Program-made: the position numbers and the translations under genes
The notes under the pieces: model-generated
What the model saw: the letters and a program-made list of their open reading frames with translations, nothing else
Told to the model about the DNA's origin: nothing
Database searches by the model: none
DNA from: Gammaproteobacteria bacterium
GTDB lineage: Bacteria > Pseudomonadota > Gammaproteobacteria > UBA5861
Direction: 5' to 3'
Assembly (NCBI GenBank): GCA_022360445.1
Contig: JAKSCV010000066.1
Location: 1 to 47,642, forward strand
DNA length: 47,642 nt
Part shown: piece by piece, positions 8,771 to 16,000 of the stretch
How positions within the stretch are numbered: the first letter of the stretch is position 1
How the letters are laid out: each line of letters starts with the position of its first letter

Positions 8771-9333
8771 TTTAAGTGTGTCTTTGATTTCGCTTGAGTG
8801 GAGTGATCAGGTTTCGGCCACTTCCAGGTCATCACTGTCTGCTTAACCGGTTCCATTGTAATACAGTCAACGGGGCAAGGCGGAAGGCATAACTCACAGC
8901 CCGTGCACTCATCTGCAATGACAGTATGCATTTGTTTGGCAGCCCCCAAAATGGCATCGACCGGGCAGGCTTGAATGCACAAAGTGCAGCCAATGCATGT
9001 GCTTTCGTCAATCACGGCAACCGCCTTGGGCTTGACTTCTCCATTCTCAGCATTAAGAGGAATGACCTCTCTGTCCAAGAGAGCGGCCAGTGCCTGGATG
9101 CCAGCCTCTCCTCCCGGTGGGCACTGGTTGATTTCGGCTTCTCCGTTGGCGATCGCTTCCGCGTAGGGGCGGCAGCCCGGGTACCCACATTGTCCGCATT
9201 GTGTTTGCGGTAAAATATTGTCGATCTGATCGGCGATCGGGTTTCCTTCGACTTTAAATCGGATCGCGGCATAGCCCAGCAGCAGGCCAAAAGCCAGTGC
9301 CAGGGCGCAAAGGATTGCAACGGCGATAACCAT
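8767..9333 (-). CDS. rsxB: Electron transport complex subunit RsxB (RnfB)
   Basis: This 188-residue iron-sulfur subunit has an N-terminal membrane anchor (residues ~3-25). A four-Cys cluster domain follows ([16 protein letters not shown], with NQCPPGG), then a two-cluster ferredoxin domain ([16 protein letters not shown] and [16 protein letters not shown]). It feeds electrons from RsxC toward the membrane subunits. It begins 4 nt after the rsxA stop and overlaps rsxC by 4 nt. The length and cysteine set match the family with nothing missing. Confidence 0.96.
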   Translation of the reverse strand: MVIAVAILCALALAFGLLLGYAAIRFKVEGNPIADQIDNILPQTQCGQCGYPGCRPYAEAIANGEAEINQCPPGGEAGIQALAALLDREVIPLNAENGEVKPKAVAVIDESTCIGCTLCIQACPVDAILGAAKQMHTVIADECTGCELCLPPCPVDCITMEPVKQTVMTWKWPKPDHSTQAKSKTHLN

Positions 9334-9337
9334 TTTG

Positions 9338-9919
9338 TTAGGCCCTCACCAGGCCGGTAAAGCCCATAAACGCAAGTGACATCAGTCCGGCTGTAATCAT
9401 GGCGACAGCATTCCCCTTGAAGGGGGCTGGCACATCGGCAACTTCGATCCGCTCGCGCATGGCAGAGAATAAAACTAACACCAGAGAAAAACCGATCGCG
9501 GCGCCTGCGCCATAGAGGGCGCTCTCAACCAGTTTATGTTGTTCTTGAACATTCAAGAGTGCCACACCCAAAACGGCGCAGTTAGTCGTAATCAAGGGAA
9601 GAAAGATACCCAATACATTATAAAGCAGAGGACTGGTTTTGCGTACGACTGCTTCTGTGAATTGGACGACGGCTGCAATGATGAGGATAAACACCAGAGT
9701 ACGCAGGTAGGTGATTTCAAACGGTTTCAGTAAGTAGGTGTTGGCCAGGTAGCTGCAAACCGAAGACAGTGTGAGTACGAACGTCGTTGCCAGGCCCATA
9801 CCGAGTGCCGTTTCCAGTTTGCGGGAAACGCCCATGAACGGACACAGGCCCAAAAATTTCACCAGCACAAAGTTATTGACAAGAATTGTGCTCAATAAAA
9901 TAAGAGCATACTCTATCAT
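9338..9919 (-). CDS. rsxA: Electron transport complex subunit RsxA (RnfA)
   Basis: This 193-residue integral membrane protein has six predicted helices and is paralogous to RsxE in inverted topology. Signature segments are [20 protein letters not shown] near the N-terminus and [20 protein letters not shown] in the middle, holding the two cysteines that help bind the intramembrane Fe-S centre. It is the first gene of the rsxABCDG run. The transcript should start in 9920-10142, where a strong hairpin (9961-9988) would fall in the leader or the promoter region. Confidence 0.96.
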   Translation of the reverse strand: MIEYALILLSTILVNNFVLVKFLGLCPFMGVSRKLETALGMGLATTFVLTLSSVCSYLANTYLLKPFEITYLRTLVFILIIAAVVQFTEAVVRKTSPLLYNVLGIFLPLITTNCAVLGVALLNVQEQHKLVESALYGAGAAIGFSLVLVLFSAMRERIEVADVPAPFKGNAVAMITAGLMSLAFMGFTGLVRA

Positions 9920-9960
9920 TGCATTCCATTAAGTCGTAAAGTTAGCCGCTTTCCAGGCGA

Positions 9961-9988
9961 GGATAGAGGGGATTTCGCCCCTCTATCC
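9961..9988. other. Perfect 11-bp hairpin upstream of rsxA
   Basis: GGATAGAGGGG at 9961-9971 pairs with CCCCTCTATCC at 9978-9988 across a 6-nt loop. No T-run follows on either strand within 10 nt, so it is not a standard intrinsic terminator. It lies in the folB/rsxA divergent gap, 42 nt upstream of the rsxA start. It could act in the rsxA leader or be an isolated palindromic repeat. Confidence 0.6.
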
Positions 9989-10142
9989 GTTGCCAAAGCA
10001 GGCAAAAGCCTAATTTTATCAAATCATGCGTGTTGATGTATTTGACGATCGATTCTATCAATATAACTGAATTCATTGGCGTGTATGTTGTCTGGTTTGG
10101 CGGCTTTGGTTTTTATTCCTATCGGACCAGGTAATCAATTGA

Positions 10143-10505
10143 ATGGATAGACTCTTTATTAACAATTTGCAGTTTGATGTCATTATTGGTGTGTACGACT
10201 TTGAACGCACACAAAAGCAGCGGGTCATTGTCGATATTGAGATGGTGGTAGATACTCGTGAGGCAGCCGCTACCGACGCCTTGGACAAAACCGTTGATTA
10301 TGATGGCGTGGTTCAGAAAATTGGGGCGCTGATGTCCGCCAATCAGTGCCTGTTGATTGAAGCACTCACAGAAAAAGTTGCTGACCTTGTTTTAACGGAA
10401 TTCGACATCAGCTGGACAAAGGTCACGCTGAAAAAACCGGGCGCCTTACCGGGCGAGGCCTATGTGGCATTATGCATAGAACGCGGTTGCAGCAGGCCGA
10501 ATTAG
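10143..10505 (+). CDS. folB: Dihydroneopterin aldolase FolB
   Basis: This 120-residue protein has family hallmarks including the N-terminal LQFDVIIGVYDFERTQKQ, DYDGVVQKI near residue 58 and LIEALTEKVADL near residue 76, which holds the active-site Glu. A late KKPGALPGE segment precedes the C-terminal strand. It converts 7,8-dihydroneopterin to 6-hydroxymethyl-dihydropterin plus glycolaldehyde in folate synthesis. It is divergent from rsxA and its stop overlaps the convergent MocR-type gene by 4 nt. A pteridine-reductase-like SDR lies 5.5 kb away and may act on related pterins. Confidence 0.95.
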   Translation: MDRLFINNLQFDVIIGVYDFERTQKQRVIVDIEMVVDTREAAATDALDKTVDYDGVVQKIGALMSANQCLLIEALTEKVADLVLTEFDISWTKVTLKKPGALPGEAYVALCIERGCSRPN

Positions 10506-12016
10506 CGTGAGCAAGCGGCGAATGTATCCCGTAATTTTTTTGCAGATGTTTCTATCGCTTCCGGTTCAAACGGCGCGTAGCCCAGAATAAGCCCCGGCTT
10601 TTGGTTGCTCTGTAAGTCAAACTCCGAGAGCGGCAGCAGATCAATGGCGGCTTTTTGTGCTGAAAATAACAATGCTTTTTCATCCACGCCACCTGCTAGC
10701 CAGCCAATCAAGTGCAGGCCACTGTCTTTGGCTTCAATGCTGATCACATCATTTAGGTATTTTTTCGCGGCGCTCACAAGAGATGCCTGGCGGGTTGCAT
10801 AAAGTGTTCTCATCCGGCGCAAGTGCCGGGCAAAATGTCCTTGATTAATAAAATCAGCCAACACTGCTTGCTCAAGAGGTGGCGAATGGCGGTCCACTAA
10901 CCAGCGAAGTGTGGACAGGGGTTTGATAAATGTTGAAGGAACAATCATGTAACCAATACGAAGGGCGGGGAAAAGCAGTTTACTGAAGCTGCCGAGATAG
11001 ATGACTTGACCACTGTCTGCGGTGGTATGCAGGGTGGTCAGAGGGCGGCCACGATACTGGTATTCACCATTGTAGTCATCTTCAATGATCAATGCGCCAC
11101 ACTGGCTGGCCCACTGCGCCAGCGCTTTTCGCCTTGTTTGATGCAAACTGACGCCCAATGGGTACTGGTTCGCGGGTGTTACATAGATGAGCTTTGCCTG
11201 TTTTATCCTATTCGCTAAAAAGTCGACGTTTAAACCGTGCTGGTCGACAGGAATGGGAACAACTTTTGCGCCGGCCAATTGGAATACAACTGTTGCGGGT
11301 GTGTACCCGGGGTCTTCGACGCACACGGTATCTCCCGGATTAATTAACAGTTTTGCCAGAAGAATAATGGCTTGCTGAACACCCGCTGTTACAAAAACCT
11401 CTTCGGGAGAAGTCAGCATGTTGCGTGAGGCACCCAAGTAACCTGCAATAGCTTCTCTTAGGTGCTTATTTCCTGCGGGTGAATGCCTTTCCAGCCAGCT
11501 GCGGGGCATTTTTCGCAAACGGCGGGTTGTCAATTGCGTCCATATGTGTCGGGGAAATTGATCACAGGCAGGTGTGTGTGGCCGGAAAGGACGGAGGGGT
11601 AGGCTGTCTTTATTGGGTATCAAGCGTTCAATCGGCGTAAGGTGCTGTAAATGGTGGGCAAAGACAGAGGTATCTTCAGATGTGTTTGTGAGCGTTTTAT
11701 CGCGAGTGACAGGAATATTTTTTAAAGGGGGCGGGAAGTTTTTTGCTACGGAGGTGCCAGAACCTTTATGAGTATGAATGAAGCCTTCAACGGAAAGTTG
11801 TTCGTAGGCACTGACAACGGTATTGCGAGCAATGCCAAGCTCGCTGGCCAGTTGCCGGGTTGATGGCAGGCGTTCCCCAGGCTTTAAGCGACCCTGCCAG
11901 ATAGCGTCTCTTAGTTGTTCTTCTAACTGCCGGAATATCGCAACAGTCCCTGATCTTTTGAGCCTTAATGATTCGACCGGGAAGCGTTGCCGAGGCTTAT
12001 TATCTCGTGTTTTCAC
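10502..12016 (-). CDS. MocR/PdxR-type transcriptional regulator (GntR-aminotransferase fusion)
   Basis: This 504-residue protein has an N-terminal GntR winged helix (residues ~25-90; LPSTRQLASELGIARNTVVSAYEQL) fused to a fold-type I aminotransferase domain. PLP-site features are VEDPGYTP, IEDDYNGEYQYRG and YLGSFSKLLFPALR, whose Lys should form the aldimine. These regulators sense PLP or amino compounds. The start is GTG at 12016 with no visible Shine-Dalgarno sequence; no better start lies upstream in frame. It is divergent from an exported DJ-1/PfpI gene, and the gap holds repeated GTGG boxes, so local control is likely. Linkage to pyridoxal synthesis is not shown here: no pdxST is nearby. 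Confidence 0.92.
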   Translation of the reverse strand: MKTRDNKPRQRFPVESLRLKRSGTVAIFRQLEEQLRDAIWQGRLKPGERLPSTRQLASELGIARNTVVSAYEQLSVEGFIHTHKGSGTSVAKNFPPPLKNIPVTRDKTLTNTSEDTSVFAHHLQHLTPIERLIPNKDSLPLRPFRPHTPACDQFPRHIWTQLTTRRLRKMPRSWLERHSPAGNKHLREAIAGYLGASRNMLTSPEEVFVTAGVQQAIILLAKLLINPGDTVCVEDPGYTPATVVFQLAGAKVVPIPVDQHGLNVDFLANRIKQAKLIYVTPANQYPLGVSLHQTRRKALAQWASQCGALIIEDDYNGEYQYRGRPLTTLHTTADSGQVIYLGSFSKLLFPALRIGYMIVPSTFIKPLSTLRWLVDRHSPPLEQAVLADFINQGHFARHLRRMRTLYATRQASLVSAAKKYLNDVISIEAKDSGLHLIGWLAGGVDEKALLFSAQKAAIDLLPLSEFDLQSNQKPGLILGYAPFEPEAIETSAKKLRDTFAACSR

Positions 12017-12033
12017 AGTGAATTTGAGTGTAT

Positions 12034-12086
12034 CAAGTGGACCAGCTATTTACTTCAAAAGTGGCTCTTTTAATAGAGCCACTAAA
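12034..12086. promoter_or_regulatory. Operator-like repeat cluster for the MocR regulator
   Basis: Three GTGG boxes lie in the divergent gap. CAAGTGGACCA is at 12034-12044; AAAGTGGCTCT is at 12058-12068; the inverted copy AGAGCCACTAAA is at 12075-12086. The second and third form a perfect 8-bp palindrome (12061-12082), and the first two AAGTGG cores are 24 bp apart in direct orientation. From memory, PdxR-type MocR regulators bind repeated AAAGTGG-like sites in two-direct-plus-one-inverted patterns, which this resembles. It starts 18 bp from the regulator's GTG, consistent with autoregulation. A TACTAT -10 candidate for the divergent gene is at 12090-12095. Confidence 0.6.
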
Positions 12087-12200
12087 TTTTACTATGTTCC
12101 TGCGGGTTTGCCACTTGCTTATTCTAGGCTTGGCCTCTCGCTTTAGTATTTTTTTCGTGTGTTTTATCCCTCATATTTATATACAAAAAAGGAAATCATC

Positions 12201-12923
12201 ATGGTTAATTGGTATCAATCAGGAAAAAGAAAAGCCGGAGGCTTTTTTTCGGTTGTTGTTGCTTGGTCATTGTTTATTCTTCTTTCAACTCTGTCACTTT
12301 CTGTCCGTGCGGCTGACTTAAAGATTGGCATTATTGCCTTTGATGATGTCTTGACGAGTGATATCACGGCCCCTATCGAAGTATTTGGTGCTGCCAGTAA
12401 AAAAGCTTGGTTTTCAGACTACGAGGTGATTGTTATTTCGGCAACAAAAAGTAAGGCGTTGGAGTCAGAAGAGGGGCTTAAAATTTTAGCAGACAACACC
12501 ATTTACGATGCGCTTGCACTGGATGTTTTGATTGTCCCGAGTGCCTATGATATGTCGCCTTATTTGAAAAGTGCCGACCTGATTGGGTTTATCCAACGGC
12601 AGGGGGAAAAGGCCTCCTGGATGGCCAGTAACTGTTCTGGCGCCCTGTTGCTGGGGGAGGCAGGTATTTTGGACGGTAAAAAGGCCACGACTTGGGCCGG
12701 AGGTGAAAAAAACCTAGTTAAGTCATACCCTGCTGTCCGTGTTCAGTATGATCAAAATGTTGTCATTGATGAAGGTGTGATCACGTCTAACGGTGGGCCG
12801 GTAAGCTATCAAGCGGCTTTCGAACTGTTAGCGAAGCTCAGCTCAGAACCGTTTGCCAAAGAAATTTCTGAACAGATTCAATTTAATCGACTGAAGCGGG
12901 CGTTTTTAAACGCATCCACCTAA
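12201..12923 (+). CDS. Exported DJ-1/PfpI-family protein
   Basis: About 240 residues starting at the ATG at 12201, which has an AAGGAAA ribosome-binding site 6-7 nt upstream. The N-terminal hydrophobic segment ends in SVRA-AD near residue 38, indicating Sec export. The rest is a DJ-1/PfpI domain: LKIGIIAFDDVLTSD at its start, DVLIVPSAYD mid-domain and the nucleophile elbow MASNCSGALLLGEAGIL, where the Cys is the conserved reactive residue. It resembles the amidotransferase-like half of GlxA/FtrA proteins without the AraC domain. It is divergent from the MocR-type gene, which may control it. The activity is unknown. Confidence 0.85.
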   Translation: MVNWYQSGKRKAGGFFSVVVAWSLFILLSTLSLSVRAADLKIGIIAFDDVLTSDITAPIEVFGAASKKAWFSDYEVIVISATKSKALESEEGLKILADNTIYDALALDVLIVPSAYDMSPYLKSADLIGFIQRQGEKASWMASNCSGALLLGEAGILDGKKATTWAGGEKNLVKSYPAVRVQYDQNVVIDEGVITSNGGPVSYQAAFELLAKLSSEPFAKEISEQIQFNRLKRAFLNAST

Positions 12924-12941
12924 TCTTTATGGTTGGAAAGG

Positions 12942-12968
12942 CTTGGTTGACTCAGCCAAGTCTTTTTT
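12942..12968 (+). terminator. Intrinsic terminator after the DJ-1/PfpI gene
   Basis: CTTGGTTG and CAGCCAAG (12942-12960) pair around a 3-nt loop with one G-T pair, followed by TCTTTTTT. It ends the DJ-1-like transcript before the ubiU promoter region. Confidence 0.85.
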
Positions 12969-13037
12969 ACACGGCGCAAGCCATTGTTAGTTTTTACCGA
13001 AAACTTTCCAAGCTATGCGGATTGGCTCTGAAGGGCC

Positions 13038-13051
13038 TTGATCTACATCAT
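13038..13051 (+). promoter_or_regulatory. FNR/Anr-type box upstream of ubiU
   Basis: TTGATCTACATCAT matches the FNR consensus TTGAT-N4-ATCAA at 9 of 10 fixed positions. Its centre is about 107 bp upstream of the ubiU ATG. E. coli ubiUV is known to be activated by Fnr without oxygen, so the box fits the gene's role. No strong -10 follows at the class II distance; the nearest is a weak match around 13074-13080. Confidence 0.65.
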
Positions 13052-13151
13052 CGATATCCAGTTTGTCTTCTGCCAATGTTAGCGCCGGTGACAGCAAATA
13101 CTTCCTGAGTATGTGTTGTAAGTGTGTCCTTTGTCATGTTGTGAGACGGGT

Positions 13152-14150
13152 ATGGAGCTGGTTTGTCCTGCGGGTAATTTGCCCTCACTCAAAGCTGCTG
13201 TTGATAACGGCGCTAACGCGGTGTATGCCGGCTTCAAAGATCAGACTAATGGACGGCACTTTGCCGGTTTGAATTTTGATGACCAGGCGCTGAGTCGAGG
13301 GATTGAGTATGCACACAGGCACGGTGTCCGCGTGTTTTTAGCAATCAATACTTATCCTCAACCCAGTACCTGGCCCCGCTGGCAACAAGCGGTTGATCAC
13401 GCAGGTGAGCTGGGTGTTGACTGTTTGATTATTGCCGATCTGGGAGTGATGGACTATGCGCGCAATCGATGGCCTGATATGGACTTACACCTCTCTGTTC
13501 AAGGCTCTGCGACTAACTACGAAGCAGTAGAGTTTTTCCGGCGCCACTTTGGGATTAAACGCGTGGTTTTGCCGCGCGTGTTATCAGTCAAACAGATTCA
13601 ACAGGTCATTGTCCACACTCAGGTCGGCATTGAGGTGTTTGGGTTTGGCAGTCTTTGTGTCATGGTCGAGGGGCGTTGCGCCCTGTCATCTTATGTGACA
13701 GGTGAGTCGCCAAACACCTACGGAGCTTGCTCCCCGGCTCAGTCGGTTGAATGGGTTGAGCGATTGGATGATGGCATGGATACCCGTTTGAATGGTTTGT
13801 TGGTTGATCGGTTTAACGCTAACGAAAAAGTGGGTTATCCCACCTTGTATAAAGGCCGTTTTGATGTGGCAGGTAATACTTATCATGCTATGGAAGAGCC
13901 AACCAGTTTGAATACATTGGCAATATTGCCTGATTTGTTTAAGGTGGGGGTAAAGGCAATTAAGCTAGAAGGCCGACAGCGGAGCCCTGCTTATGTGGCG
14001 CAGGTCACTTCTGTCTGGAGGGCGGCTATTGACCACTGTCAAAAAGATTCCGGCAGGTATCTCACGCGGGCGGATTGGTTATCTCAACTGGAAAAGGTGT
14101 CGGAGGGAGCTCAGACAACCTTGGGGGCGTATTGCCGGCCTTGGCAATAA
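13152..14150 (+). CDS. ubiU: O2-independent ubiquinone hydroxylation protein UbiU, cluster ligand altered
   Basis: This 332-residue U32-family protein aligns end to end with E. coli UbiU (MELVCPAGNL... to TTLGAYCRPWQ). The start is the ATG at 13152; an in-frame ATG 30 nt upstream would add a non-conserved extension. UbiU and UbiV form a heterodimer that, with UbiT, hydroxylates the ubiquinone ring without O2 using prephenate. Each partner carries a [4Fe-4S] cluster. The E. coli ligands are Cys169, 176, 193 and 232. Here C169, C176 and C193 are kept at the same numbers, but the fourth position is Tyr233 (YPTLYKGRF, codon TAT at 13848-13850). UbiV, 14 nt downstream, keeps all its ligands. A single-base change or sequencing error cannot be excluded. 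Confidence 0.95.
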   Translation: MELVCPAGNLPSLKAAVDNGANAVYAGFKDQTNGRHFAGLNFDDQALSRGIEYAHRHGVRVFLAINTYPQPSTWPRWQQAVDHAGELGVDCLIIADLGVMDYARNRWPDMDLHLSVQGSATNYEAVEFFRRHFGIKRVVLPRVLSVKQIQQVIVHTQVGIEVFGFGSLCVMVEGRCALSSYVTGESPNTYGACSPAQSVEWVERLDDGMDTRLNGLLVDRFNANEKVGYPTLYKGRFDVAGNTYHAMEEPTSLNTLAILPDLFKVGVKAIKLEGRQRSPAYVAQVTSVWRAAIDHCQKDSGRYLTRADWLSQLEKVSEGAQTTLGAYCRPWQ

Positions 14151-14164
14151 GGGATAAGAAAGTG

Positions 14165-15046
14165 ATGAAACTGTCTGTCGGCCCTAATTTTTACTATTGG
14201 CCAAAAGAAAAAACTCTGGAATTCTACCGGCGGCTCATCGATTTACCGGTCGATATTATTTATCTTGGTGAAACCGTTTGTGCGAAGCGTAAGCAGATGC
14301 GCACAGAAGATTGGTTAGTGTTGGCAGAAGAGCTGGCTGCAGCGGGGAAGGAGGTTGTTTTGTCAACGCTCGCACTTTCCGGATCTGAGTCTGATATGTA
14401 CACGCTCAAGCGGATCTGTAACAACGAGCAATTCGTGGTTGAGGCCAATGATTTCGGCGCGATTGGTGTCTTAGAGGGTCGGCCATTTGTCGCCGGCCCC
14501 GGTGTCAATCTTTACAATCATAAAAGCCTGGCTTGGTTGGCGCAGGTAGGGCTTAAGCGGTGGGTGCTCCCAGTTGAACTGGGTTGTGAAACACTTACGG
14601 CTCTGCAATCACACCGACCTGACAACCTAGAAACGGAAGTTTTTGCGTTTGGTCGGCTCCCGCTGGCCTATTCTGCCCGGTGTTATACCGCTCGTGCCCA
14701 CCAGTTACAGAAAGATCAGTGTCAGTACCGGTGCTTGGAATATCCCGAGGGGATGTTGCTATCAACGCAAGAAGAGCAGGTGTTTTTGGCGATCAATGGT
14801 ACGCAAATGCTCTCTGCGCAGACCTACGATGTGATCGCAGAATTGGCGGCGCTGGAAGCCTTGAGTGTCGATGTTCTGCGTTTGAGCCCGCAACCTGAAT
14901 ATATGGATCACGTGATCAATACCTTCCATATGTGTCTCACCCATAGATTGGCACCGGCAGAGGCGGCTACAAGGCTGAATGACTGGGTGTCTTCTGGCGT
15001 GTGTAATGGGTATTGGCATGGGGATGCGGGTATAAAAAGTATCTGA
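14165..15046 (+). CDS. ubiV: O2-independent ubiquinone hydroxylation protein UbiV
   Basis: This 293-residue U32-family partner of UbiU begins MKLSVGPNFYYWPKEK at the ATG at 14165; an in-frame GTG/ATG at 14075 lies inside ubiU and is rejected. Cysteines at 39, 173, 186 and 190 reproduce the family spacing (the last three as C-x12-C-x3-C), so its [4Fe-4S] site looks complete. It is in one transcription unit with ubiU and faces ubiT 61 nt away. The set supplies ubiquinone under anaerobic conditions, for example for denitrification or other anaerobic respiration; no respiratory genes of that kind are in view besides Rsx. Confidence 0.95.
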   Translation: MKLSVGPNFYYWPKEKTLEFYRRLIDLPVDIIYLGETVCAKRKQMRTEDWLVLAEELAAAGKEVVLSTLALSGSESDMYTLKRICNNEQFVVEANDFGAIGVLEGRPFVAGPGVNLYNHKSLAWLAQVGLKRWVLPVELGCETLTALQSHRPDNLETEVFAFGRLPLAYSARCYTARAHQLQKDQCQYRCLEYPEGMLLSTQEEQVFLAINGTQMLSAQTYDVIAELAALEALSVDVLRLSPQPEYMDHVINTFHMCLTHRLAPAEAATRLNDWVSSGVCNGYWHGDAGIKSI

Positions 15047-15107
15047 GATGAGGCAGGCTAGTTTGGACAGCCGCTGTTGATCTTTAGCAATTGCTGAGCA
15101 ACGCCTG

Positions 15108-15605
15108 TCAGGGGTGTTGGCGGATGGACCCCAATGTTTCTACGAGCCGACTGGTTTTGTCGGCTAACGACTGTAAATATTTCCATTGGCGCGTTAAGTC
15201 CAATGCATCAAGGAAGTTTTTCACGTATAGGCCCAGCTCGGTGTCTCCGCTGAGTTTTAATCGACGGTTAAAAAATAAGGTATCTGGGTCTTCTCTGCGA
15301 CTGGCTAACAGCAAAAAGTCATAAACTGTGCCTTGCATGGTTACATCCGGACGGACTTTTTGCCGAGGTACCATGATTTTTTGGTTGATCAGCGTGACGT
15401 ACAGAGTGAGCTCTAAATCGTTCACTTGCAGGGCGATGACTTTCTTCTGTAGAAAAGATAACTCATCATTGAGCCGCTCTTTTTTAAAGAGCTGATTAAG
15501 AGCCTTCACAAATACCTGATTATGTGATGCCACAGGGATTAGTTGACACGGCAAACGAAAAAAAACAGGCAGTCGAGGGCTTTTTTTAAGGGGTTGGGTT
15601 TTCAT
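15108..15605 (-). CDS. ubiT: Anaerobic ubiquinone accessory protein UbiT (SCP2 domain)
   Basis: This 165-residue SCP2-type lipid-binding protein is recognised by DPDTLFFNRRLKLSGDTELGLYVKN (near residue 107), almost as in E. coli UbiT. UbiT is the accessory factor that works with UbiU-UbiV in the O2-independent pathway, probably by presenting the polyprenylated intermediates. It converges with ubiUV, so the three genes form two transcription units rather than one operon. The ATG at 15605 has no Shine-Dalgarno sequence, and an FNR-like box is centred 42 bp upstream, which would place the transcription start almost at the ATG if it acts in the class II position. Confidence 0.9.
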   Translation of the reverse strand: MKTQPLKKSPRLPVFFRLPCQLIPVASHNQVFVKALNQLFKKERLNDELSFLQKKVIALQVNDLELTLYVTLINQKIMVPRQKVRPDVTMQGTVYDFLLLASRREDPDTLFFNRRLKLSGDTELGLYVKNFLDALDLTRQWKYLQSLADKTSRLVETLGSIRQHP

Positions 15606-15640
15606 GTCAGGCGTTATGGCATGAGTGACCGGATTTAGCC

Positions 15641-15654
15641 TTAATCTAAATCAA
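15641..15654 (-). promoter_or_regulatory. FNR/Anr-type box upstream of ubiT
   Basis: Read toward ubiT, the site is TTGATTTAGATTAA, matching TTGAT-N4-ATCAA at 9 of 10 fixed positions. A CATAAC -10 candidate lies at 15619-15614, about 22 bp downstream of the box edge, giving near class II spacing. The predicted start site falls at about 15606-15608, next to the ATG. Confidence 0.65.
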
Positions 15655-15721
15655 GTCGAGACGGGTAGTGTTGAGGAGCCTCTGATCAAGTCCCTGCTGT
15701 TTCTGTGTGATCTGACGCGTG

Positions 15722-15905
15722 GCGTTGCACGGCGCAAAGCGAAGGCGATGGCCTTGTCCTTGGCGAGATTTGCAACGCAGCAAATGTGCGCTTCAGGCCT
15801 CACCCTTCGGGGCTTACCAATTTTTCCGTGTTCTTTGTTGTGGCTTTTCACAAGGGCTGAACATTGTTTCAAACCTACGTCTCGACCACAAAAAATCGGT
15901 AAGCC
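15722..15905. repeat. Structured intergenic element with two inverted repeats
   Basis: The ubiT-SDR gap (15606-16000) has no convincing gene. Within it, GCGTTGCA (15722-15729) pairs with TGCAACGC (15771-15778), enclosing the smaller AAGGC/GCCTT stem. Next, GGCTTACCAATTTTT (15811-15825) pairs with AAAAATCGGTAAGCC (15891-15905) with one mismatch over 15 bp. A 106-codon frame (15625-15945) crosses all this but lacks a ribosome-binding site and reads through both stems; I treat it as spurious. The element resembles a small non-autonomous intergenic repeat or a structured RNA. Only one copy is visible in this window. Confidence 0.5.
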
Positions 15906-16000
15906 AGAAGTAGTATGGACTGAATCAGAGGTTTCTTTATATTAAAAGTGCCCAACGGGTTCGGTTTTTAGCTGATAAGGGTTCCTTAAATCATCTGGCT

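Noticed and set aside
15625-15945. 106-codon frame in the ubiT-SDR gap
   Set aside because: It has no ribosome-binding site, overlaps the FNR-like box and crosses both inverted repeats; better explained as an intergenic element.
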